The notes under the pieces: model-generated | The model's input: the letters and a program-made list of their open reading frames with translations, nothing else | Database searches by the model: none | Told to the model about the DNA's origin: nothing | From: Synaphobranchus kaupii | Lineage: Eukaryota; Chordata; Actinopteri; Anguilliformes; Synaphobranchidae | NCBI GenBank assembly: GCA_029718625.1 | Contig: CM056380.1 | Coordinates: forward strand, 42,654,189-42,718,188 | Direction of reading: 5' to 3' | Length of the DNA stretch: 64,000 nucleotides | Made by a program: the position numbers and the translations under genes | Part shown: positions 1 through 64,000 of the stretch, in pieces | Numbering within the stretch: position 1 is the first letter of the stretch | Layout of the letters: each line of letters opens with the position of its first letter

Positions 1-639
1 GGGCTGGCTGAAGCTTCCCTCCTTGCCACAGTGTGAACATGACATTAGAAGCTATGGGAAACAGTCTTGGCTAACGGCCTGGGAGAGGACAGTAATTCTG
101 CCCCACCGCCTGCTTAATACAGCTCCTTGAGGGAAGGTGTCAGGCCTGTTGCAAAAATTAGGGGAAATCAGAGTTATCTGCTGTGCTCAGAACAATGAGA
201 ATGGCCCTGATTTTACGTTATTCCTCAAATCTTAAAACATAATCTTTTGTAAATGGTTGTTAAGTAAGTCTGCTTGTGATAAATACTCTAATTGAAGAGT
301 TTCTAACTCTTGGGCAATTTTATTGTTTTTATAGGAGAGCGGGACAGTCTTTTGTATTTTATGCTTTATTCAGAGAGGTAGAGTAGAGAGGGTAACAGAC
401 AGATAAGGGACCACAGCTGAGAAAGTTCCATGGCAGGATCAAGCCCATAAAAAAAGAAGGAAAAAAAAGCATAAACTTTAAGAATTTGGCTCAAAAGTGT
501 CTCTAGTGGTAAAACGTTAGGTACTGCACGTTTAATCTGTGACTGGCCAGAAATTTCCTCCTGTGACGTATTCCCCTTGGTGACGAAATAGAAACCTGTA
601 CAGCTACGCCCACCGATTGTTCAGTGGCTAGACTGGCTA

Positions 640-1130
640 TGCCCTGAAGTTTTGGAGTGAGGGTGGCCTACGCCGCAGCTATAAAAGCGAATCTCCAAAA
701 AAGAGCCTGCCACATTATTCTAGGCCGAGAATATAATCACTACTACCCTGCCCTTACCAGTCTCTGCCTCTGCCGGCTCGTGGAGAGAAGAGCTGTGTTG
801 GAGCTATGCTCAACATGTCCAAAGCTCCCACCTGAAAGATCTCCTCCCCCCCACCAATGAGTCTGTCTCCGGCCGGAACACTAGACAGGCAAGAAAGCTC
901 CAGTCCGTAAGAGGAAGAACTGAACATTTTAGAAACTCCACAATCCCCTATCTGAGCAGTCTTTTAAATGAGTCTGAATCCTCCTTCTGCAATGCTGTAA
1001 CCTCACCTTTTTAAACAGTGTCTTAAATATTTTTAGTGTATCGATATATTTTAATGTAAATAACCTGTATTTCATTTGAGTGAGAACTCCATGCAAATGT
1101 GTCATAAACTAGAATTGAATTGAAATCTCA
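640..1130 (+). mobile_element. LINE remnant: reverse-transcriptase C-terminal end and 3' tail
   Basis: The + strand reads QKRACHIILGREYNHYYPAL, then LCLCRLVERRAVLELC, and in a shifted frame KAPVRKRKN and a stop region. This is the pattern of the C terminus of fish non-LTR retrotransposon polymerases (QRRA.RII, L..RR..LC..F, R...IPYLS.LLN). Frames are broken and it ends in an A-rich tail (attgaattgaaa). Decayed and 5'-truncated. Confidence 0.65.
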
Positions 1131-1391
1131 GCGGTTGATCTGGGTGGAGAGCAGAATCAGGAGATCAAGTGAACGAGTGATATAGCTATCTTACAGTTGA
1201 GGTTTTTTGAATATTCTATTTATAGTAGCCTATTTATTTTCGGTATATATTTTTTTTATAGCTAGCTTGATAGTCCCTTGTTTTTTGATAGTTCATTTTT
1301 TCAGTCTAGCTTAGCAAGTAGCCTAGCTAGCTAGTTTAAAAAAAAAAATACAAATAGGCTACTTTATCAAAAATAATTATATAGTATAAAG

Positions 1392-2109
1392 CAGTGGTTC
1401 TCAACCCTGGTCCTGGGGACCCCCTGTGTATGCTGGTTTTCGTTTCAACCACAATTGCAATACCAGAATTTTAACAAGCTGTTATTTTTTTTAATTAGTT
1501 GTTTTTATTGTATAGAGAGAACACTTTAAACTCTTTACTCTCTTAAGCCACGTTATGTTAGCAATAGCTATGCATGCTTGGAAGAAAAAAAATCCCATGT
1601 TCGTTATGCTTATTGTGCTATTGCAAACAATTACAAAGAAGAGGTAAGAACTCAGGTGAATAGGCTCCTAATTAGGTAATTGAACACAAGTTTAAGTTCC
1701 TTCATAATTTTTTCCTTAACACAATGCAGGTTTGGCTCGTTATCATTTGCTTTGTCTTTGAATTCTTCATTATTTACCAAATGGTTAGTTTTAGTGTGTG
1801 TCCACAATTTCACCAATTATGAGCCAATTGATTCACCTTCAGTCTTTAATTTGATCAGTTAAAACATTTTTTACCTCCTTTTAATTGTTTACAATACAGC
1901 ACAATGTGAATATTGGACTTTTATTCTTCATGGCATGCATAGCTATTACTAACATAATGTGGCTTAAGAATGTAAATAATCCCTCTAAACATTAAAAACA
2001 CCTAATTAAGAAAAATTAACAGCTTGTTAAAATTCAAGTATTGCAATTGTGGTTGGAACGAAAACCAGCATACACAGGGGGTCCCCAGGACCAGGGTTGA
2101 GAACCACTG
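1392..2109. mobile_element. hAT-type non-autonomous transposon with 8-bp target duplication
   Basis: Terminal inverted repeats start CAGTGGTTCTCAACCCTGGT on the left and are matched by ACCAGGGTTGAGAACCACTG on the right. The repeats extend inward for well over 100 bp, and the inner parts (atagctatgcatg / catgcatagctat) also pair. An identical 8-bp duplication GTATAAAG flanks it at 1384-1391 and 2110-2117, as expected for hAT transposition. No transposase ORF. Confidence 0.88.
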
Positions 2110-3141
2110 GTATAAAGCATATGAAAACTGCATATCTGACAGGGACGTGGAGAGCTACTCTCTGTGTTGCATGCAAGGTGTGGATATTTCCTGTATTTTT
2201 ATGTTAAAACAGAACAAAATTTTATGCCCTGACGAGGTAAGCATCAATTGTTTACTTTGTTCACACTGTGCCCTTGCTGGCCTGTTTACATATTTTTTGT
2301 AAACAAGTTATTACTCGCGCTACACGACACCGTTCAGTGTGAGTTGCAGTGCTCGCTGTGGATGAGAGCAGTTATTTACATTTTGTTGGTAAATGAAGTC
2401 ACTTTTAAAAAATATTGTTGAATTTATGTTTTAGGATAGGCTAGGCTATATTATTGCTAACTATATGTGGTATTTCCTGCAGAAAGGGGGGGTTTGGGTC
2501 AAATAGTTGAGCCAGGATTCTATAGCCTAGGCTATGCATGCAACGTACGTCCCTACAACAGACATTCTCTCTTGGGCCTCGTACACACTGGGGTTTTAGT
2601 TTCGAAACATTTCTGAAACGTTTCAGTTTTGAGGTTTTCGCTGCCTTGACCTGTAGTACACATTACTTGCAGGCATTTTGTGGTTTTAGAATTCTCTGCG
2701 ATAAACGTTTCCTTGACAACTGATTTGATATTTTGCGTTCCTTGGTATCCATATCGACAAAATAAACAACATGGATCATTTGCCGCGACCAAGTGGTGTA
2801 AATGCGTCTCCTCCTCCTTCCAAATTGAACCACGATCGGCAGTCATAATATAGAGATAAAATAATATAATAATCATAAAATAAACACAAATGTTCAACTG
2901 TCAAATTTACTTTGTGAAGATGTTTGAAATTCCCACGGAATTCGCGAGTAGCCTACCACCAATGAAACTGTAGGCTAAGTTATTTATGACGCAAGCAAAA
3001 TGATTCTAAACGTAGGTTTTCGACAACCATTCCTGTACACACTGATGGCTAAAACGATAAAATGAGTAGCCTACATGGCGTGTGTAACTATTTGGACAGC
3101 GTGTGATACCAAACGGGGCATGGCAGCAGCATGAGTGAGGG

Positions 3142-3143
<2 letters not shown>

Positions 3144-3182
<39 letters not shown>
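3144..3182. repeat. (GA)n microsatellite
   Basis: About 19 uninterrupted GA dinucleotides. Confidence 0.95.
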
Positions 3183-3185
<3 letters not shown>

Positions 3186-3639
3186 GCTGTGAGTGCTGTC
3201 CAAAGTAGAAATGATCTTTTAGCTACTAGTGGGGGGAAAAAAATAGCTGGGGCATGGTTTGATGCCTGGAGCTCAGCCCCTATATTATTACCTTATCACG
3301 CCCAGATTTAGGCATTTTTCGAATTTCAAAAAGGGGCGGGGTCTAATAAGTCGAATAAAGTCTAATAAAAAATGATTGACCGTATGTTACAGGTCAAGGG
3401 GTATAAACATGGTTGGAACAGAAACAAGCATACACAGCAGCCCCGAGGCCCCAGTACTGAATTTGAAAACCCCTGGTCCAATACACCTTTAGGTGATTGC
3501 TGCAAAACCAGGGGAAGAATTGTCAAATCCTTTGGGGATGAGGAGCATAATTTCCAGCCACTGGCTTGGCCTATTAAAAGACAAAGAATTCTCTCTTTTA
3601 GTGTAAAACATGTGGCTTTTGCCTATGTTTGTAGAAAGA

Positions 3640-3710
3640 GCTGGAAACATACTGAAAGGTGTACCTCAAGGACAAGTGTTGGGAACCCTTCCCTCATTTG
3701 CCAACACTAA
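3640..3710 (+). mobile_element. Tiny reverse-transcriptase fragment
   Basis: Reads LKGVPQGQVLGTLPSFAN, close to the GVPQGSVLGPLLF motif of LINE reverse transcriptases. Only some 25 residues are recognisable. The region before it (3400-3480) resembles one end of the 1392-2109 repeat family (accagcatacacag, cccctggt). Confidence 0.45.
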
Positions 3711-4884
3711 GTGTTTCAAATATATTCAGCCATGGGAAAGCAGAATGACACATTATCAAAATGGCCACAACAATAGAATCTGTCCTATTTAGGTTATCCA
3801 CCATCAGGAAAAGGTCATGAAAGTTCATCTGGCTCAGTGAAAGACACCAGTGGCCGACATCTGGATTAATCAATTCCTGCTGCCAGTGCTTTGTCTAGCC
3901 CTCTGCGGAAAGGGGATTTTCACTAACAACAAAAAAACAACAAAAAGGAGACCGAATTCATGCGTGCTTGTGCAGAGATGAAGAGATTGCAACCAAAAAT
4001 TTCAGTCAAAGGAACACACAAGCAGGAAAATCATCAATAAAACTAAATCAATAAAACTAATAAGACAGTCCACTCCATTGGTACTGTGTATCGAGGATAC
4101 AGGGGATCGACAGTGCTCACATGGCCCTATCCTGGCTTTCATTTTCTGATAAAAGCCCACCCATATGGAATGACCGTTCAACAAGCCACTGTTACCACCC
4201 TGAGCCAGCCCCCCTCAGAAAAAAAGGGCCACTTCTTCCAGTGAATTAGCAAGAGGTATTTGCAGTTATAGCCGAGCCTCGCTCCCTTTGTCAAAGGGAC
4301 AGCGCGGTCGAGCCCCTCTGTGGAGGCGCTAAGCTGGATTTAATGCTGGTTAAGTCACCTGTCAATGGCGTTTTTCTAGCCATTTACAGTGTGAAAACAC
4401 CATCTGTGTGACAGCGGTCAGTTTCCCATGAGAGATGGGGCGAGGCTAATGGGCTGACTTATTAAACAGCGTTCTTCGTCACAAACATCCAGAGGGGACA
4501 GAGCCGTCCGAAAACGAGTGCTGACATCATCGTGATTTATTCTTTTATTTTTTTAAACCAACAGACAACTGGACAAATTGTGCTGAGCCGTCCGCTTATG
4601 AGAAATAGCAACACCAGTGTGAATACTTTAGCTTTTAACCAAACACATTTGTTTGCAACCTGGTTCTTGTACTGGACTGCAGAGACTGAAATCGGTCTCT
4701 TGGTATTACAGCAAGGCCCAATTTATTCTACTTCTTATCAGAAATCTTGTAACCACCCCTCAAAAAAATACATACCACATGCTTTGGTGTCCCAGGTTTC
4801 AGGTGCTGCTTCTTACCTCTTTTCAGTTGCGCCTCCCCATCTCAGTTCCAGGTACAACAGACCAAAGCAATTCCACGACAGACA

Positions 4885-6088
4885 GGCTCATTATATTATC
4901 ACATATAGTGATTTATTTAAAGGGGTTTAATATACATTGTAATATGAAAGGATATTCAAACAAGAGCTATTTTCCATGTACAAATAACAATACATAAACT
5001 GGTTTTCATCTCCTCATTTTAAATGTACAAAACTTACTCCCACGGCTGTCCCTTAGCAGCTTTGCAACCTGGCAAGACTTTACGACATTGCAGTAAAATT
5101 CTGAAAATGTTCAAAAAAAGTAAAAAACAAAACAAAAATAAAAATAAAAACAAACAAAAATAATCCCAGCAACAACAAAAAAAAAAAAAAAAACGGAGAA
5201 CTTCATTTTCTGTCAGAGATTTTTTTTAAAAACACCACAGGAAAACAAAAACAATAGGAAACAATATGAAGGGTAAAGAATATTCAAAATGTACTGCTCC
5301 ACAGGGCAGACAAAAAAGGAAAAACAAAAATAAAAACAAAAATAAAGAAAAAATAAACCTGCCATTGTCCAATGTTCCAGACACAGAGAAGTACAGTTTC
5401 GTGTTTTTTTTAAATCTTTAATACAAAAAATGCCTAGAAAAAGCTTATTCCAAAAGAATTTACATTAATAACATTCTCATACAGTACGGCACATACTGTG
5501 TGTTTCTGTGAAGCTGCAGAGTAAAGGTGATATAGGTGTCATCCCGTCCGCGATCAGGTAGTCCTGTTGAGCGACCGCAGAGGGGAGAGGAAGAGGAGGA
5601 GGAAGGGGGGTGGGGGTGGGTAAACAGAGGCAGAGAGATGCAGAGTGGAAATGGCTGGTTGGCTGGCCTCTTCACTCAACAAAATGTCCACACAAAAGGC
5701 ATTCTGACTGGGTGGAAATAAAAATAAAATGCAAAAAAATAAAATAAAAGCCTTATCCCCCAGCAAGAGTCTATAGGGTTTGTCATTGCATGAGGAGCAC
5801 AAGCGTTCCCCTTATACGCTTAAGCTCCTTCTAATAATAATAATTATCATAATATAACATAATAAAAACAAACAAACAAACACATATTTATACAATGTTT
5901 TGTTTCGCTCCTCCATACAGGCACCACGTAAGTAGGTAAAATTTTTTTTTTTTTTTTTTTTTAATCTTCATCTCAAGTAAGAATATATATTTTGTCTCAT
6001 TTAGTTTCGTTTTATACAGTGCAGAGTATATGGGCTTAGATTAAATAAATGTGTTTAATGTTTGTCGCCCCCCAGTGGGCATCCTGGG
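4885..6088 (-). other. ltbp1: Probable ltbp1 3' untranslated region
   Basis: Follows the stop codon without a visible splice donor need. It is A/T-rich on this strand, with a poly-T run at 5942-5963 on the + strand and several A-rich tracts at 5110-5400. Candidate polyadenylation signals on the minus strand are ATTAAA near 5415-5420 and AATAAA at 4912-4917. The true cleavage site cannot be chosen from sequence alone. Confidence 0.5.
4912..4917 (-). terminator. Candidate polyadenylation signal AATAAA (distal)
   Basis: TTTATT on the + strand gives AATAAA on the gene strand, about 1.17 kb after the stop codon. It is followed by a short hairpin-like AT stretch. An alternative ATTAAA lies near 5415. 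Chosen only by motif. Confidence 0.3.
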
Positions 6089-61779
<55,691 letters not shown>

Positions 61780-61881
61780 CTACAGAGCAAGAGAGAGAGA
61801 AAGAGGGAGGGAGAGGCAAACAACAATCAGAAAAATCAAATCTCTCTTCCCCCTTTCTCCGGACCAGCTGTAAATCACTAT

Positions 61882-62058
61882 AGGCTTGATTGACTAAGGC
61901 ATTTAGCATGTGCAAGAACTTTTAGCACACGCAAAGCCAATAATATGACCAATGATTAGTCATGGTATTTATTTTGCACCAATCATTGGTTATGTAATTA
62001 GATTTACGTGCACTAAAAGGTTTTGCATAAGCTAAAGGTCTTAGTAAATCAGACCCTA
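61882..62058. mobile_element. MITE with imperfect inverted ends
   Basis: Left ATAGGCTTGATTGACTAAGG CATTTAGC...ACTTTTAGCACACGCAAA matches inverted right TAGGGTCTGATTTACTAAGA CCTTTAGC...CCTTTTAGTGCACGTAAA, with accaatgatta in both arms. About 80 bp arms. Its outer edge is about 100 nt from the exon 1 acceptor. Confidence 0.75.
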
Positions 62059-62120
62059 AGAGGCTTCAGGTTAATGACTGTGCCACTGCTACGATGCACC
62101 AGGAGTGTTCAGTTGCCCTT

Positions 62121-62125
<5 letters not shown>

Positions 62126-62178
<53 letters not shown>
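62126..62178. repeat. (CA)n microsatellite
   Basis: About 26 uninterrupted CA dinucleotides. Confidence 0.95.
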
Positions 62179-62181
<3 letters not shown>

Positions 62182-62408
62182 TGGCCTGCTATCATTAACC
62201 CAGCCACCCGTAATGAGTTGCATCTCGGTTCACCACTGACTGGCGGGGTCTGGGCAGGTTCTCACCCAGGTGATCAACACCTCCTCAGTCTCGTGCCGGT
62301 CATTTTGTCTGGCACCTGGGCTGTAGGGTCAGAGGGTAAACATCTCACAGCCTGCCTCTCTGGGCTCACTTCCACTGGCCATTTTTAAAACTATCTGCAG
62401 AATCGGGC

Positions 62409-62440
62409 CCTTCTTCTTCTTCTTCTTCTTCTTCTTCTTC
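62409..62440. repeat. (CTT)n microsatellite
   Basis: About ten CTT trinucleotides. Confidence 0.95.
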
Positions 62441-64000
62441 GCTATACAAGTCATCCAAGATGAATTGTGCATTTGTACTCCGTACTAGACTTGCACGAAA
62501 GTATTTCTCTTTTTTCCCCTCTTTTCCCTGTGCATCGTTTCAGCGGTTGGATGAACCTGCCAAGCGTTTTTCGACATGACGGAACAGTAGAGCGTCTGCA
62601 CGACGTCGTCCGTCTCCCGGGCAAAGGTTGTTTGAACTACATATTTAATCCCCGAAGCAGACTGAGAAATGTTATGATTCAACTTGTGGACAAATGCTCT
62701 GATTCGCCGATCCATCAGTGGTAATGCATGTATTTTCAATTGGCCCTGTTTGGAAAATTGATTTCAAATTACAGCCGCAAAACTCATTCCAACACAGACA
62801 CAGTAGGGAGATATGTGATAGGCGATCCACATGAGCCTGCTTTATCACATTAGACCAGGGCGTCTAGAACGCTAGGTCCATCCCGAGTGAACTGAGCTTC
62901 GTTATGTGACAGAAAATGGCACGATAACGGATCTCCCTTATCTAACTACCAGTCCTTTCACAGTGACTCATTACAGCAGAGTAACTTTAGATCCAGAAAA
63001 GTGAGCGCATCCATCTTCAAGGAGGAAAGACTCCATTTTTCCAAACAGACCTATTAAGAACCCTTAAATAAACAGACCAGATTAGATATTTGACAAATGC
63101 CGCCAGTGTCTCATAATGTTTTCAGACATGTATCCAATATGTCGCTTAATTAATACCTCAGTGCGATAAGCAGGGAATGAGGTCAGGTTGAAAGAGAGGG
63201 CAGTTCTCTCTAAAAGCACTCAGATTTCCATTTACTTACACCTCTCTGGAATACCCATCAATCTAAATCTTCCTTGCGGCTGGGTCTGTTTCTATCGGGG
63301 GTTTTTTTCCCTTTTGAGAGACGAAGGGTGTTTTTGGCAAGACTTCAGGCTCAAACTCTTAAAGGAGTACCAACAGGCTTGTTGTCGATCAGGATGTGAA
63401 TATTGTTGATACCGCAATAGGAACCGAGTAAAAATGGTGATTACATTGGTAGGTGCTTCAACAACAAAAATAACAAAGAAAGAATAAAGGTTTAAATGGC
63501 TACTATATCCAGGCTCTGGTGCTGAACCAATATGTACACCCAGTGTACCAGCATTCAAAAATGCCCCGGACGTGAGGGCGAGAGTTCCTCTACTTCCTGT
63601 AGTGGCTCAGGGAAGGACTTCCTGTATAGATTTTTTTTACTTTTGTACAGAGGCAGAGGGAGTACTCCCACTGCAGGACAGAGGGAAACTTAATGGACTC
63701 TTTTTGAGCTGAACTGAAGAAAAAAATAAACATTTTAGGCAGTTTAGTTTCCAGGATATCCTTCATCTTGGTCTTGTAACCAATTATTTCCCACAGGGTT
63801 TGTGTATTACGAACACAGGAATTAACATGTAAACACAACAAAAAGGCAAAAGAGATAATAACACCTCTATTTAGAGGGTTGAGCTTCCATCAAATACAAT
63901 TGCTTGTTTCTATCTAATTACTTTCTCAAAGGATTAATTCTCAAAATAATGGTTATCAGTAATGGTTACCAGCAGAGGCTCTACTCAGGCAATGTTTCGT

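Larger units (their letters stand above)
1..4884. other. Region downstream of ltbp1, no gene seen
   Basis: No exon-like ORF with family resemblance. It holds a LINE 3' remnant (about 640-1130), a hAT-type MITE (1392-2109), a GA microsatellite (3144-3182), a short MITE-like fragment near 3400-3480 and a reverse-transcriptase scrap near 3640-3710. The remainder (1-640, 2120-3140, 3720-4884) shows nothing I can name. Confidence 0.6.
61780..64000 (-). other. ltbp1 intron 5' of window exon 1 (continues beyond window)
   Basis: No further cbEGF exon is seen. It holds a palindromic MITE (61882-62058), a CA microsatellite (62126-62178) and a CTT microsatellite (62409-62440). The stretch 62450-64000 shows nothing recognisable. 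Confidence 0.75.

Noticed and set aside
2538..2897. ORFs on both strands near 2.5-2.9 kb
   Set aside because: No recognisable domain or splice-bounded similarity; probably chance.

Overview
This is vertebrate, almost certainly teleost, genomic DNA. Most of it is introns carrying fish-type repeats (Tc1/mariner, hAT, PIF/Harbinger-like and other MITEs, L2-like LINE 3' ends, tRNA-derived SINEs) and many micro- and minisatellites. The only gene I can support is the 3' part of a latent TGF-beta binding protein 1 gene (ltbp1) on the minus strand. The exact fish species cannot be read from the sequence.

Eighteen ltbp1 exons run from 61779 down to the stop codon at 6089. In transcript order there are ten single-exon cbEGF modules (61654 to 28231), the TB2 (8-cysteine) domain over two exons (24719 to 23223), two cbEGF modules (22389 to 19923), the TB3 domain over two exons (15016 to 11276), then an EGF module and the terminal cbEGF exon with its short tail (8881 to 6089). 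Every internal exon starts and ends in phase 1, so exons are removable without shifting the frame. The exon at 34655-34787 is the exception: it is 133 nt long, one base too many, and needs a single-base deletion near 34733 to restore its EGF cysteine pattern. The 5' half of the gene lies beyond 64000. The 3' UTR probably runs from 6088 to about 4885 or to about 5410.

The protein is a secreted matrix protein that holds latent TGF-beta through a TB domain and places it on fibrillin/fibronectin fibres. TB2 here keeps the two-residue insertion before its seventh cysteine that is typical of the latency-peptide-binding domain of LTBP1/3/4.

The non-coding part is unusually rich in repeats. There are four minisatellites: a 27-bp unit of about 3.4 kb at 55758-59150, a 37-bp unit at 10743-11275 touching a splice donor, a 32-bp unit at 14077-14472, and a 35-bp unit at 48185-49060. 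A 20-bp GC-rich tandem sits beside another donor. A nested pair of DNA transposons lies at 43039-45995, a PIF/Harbinger-like element at 40721-41562, and several nearly palindromic MITEs are scattered through the introns. Two of these transposons end about 35-45 nt downstream of ltbp1 splice donors. Region 1-4884, downstream of the gene, holds only repeats and LINE remnants.
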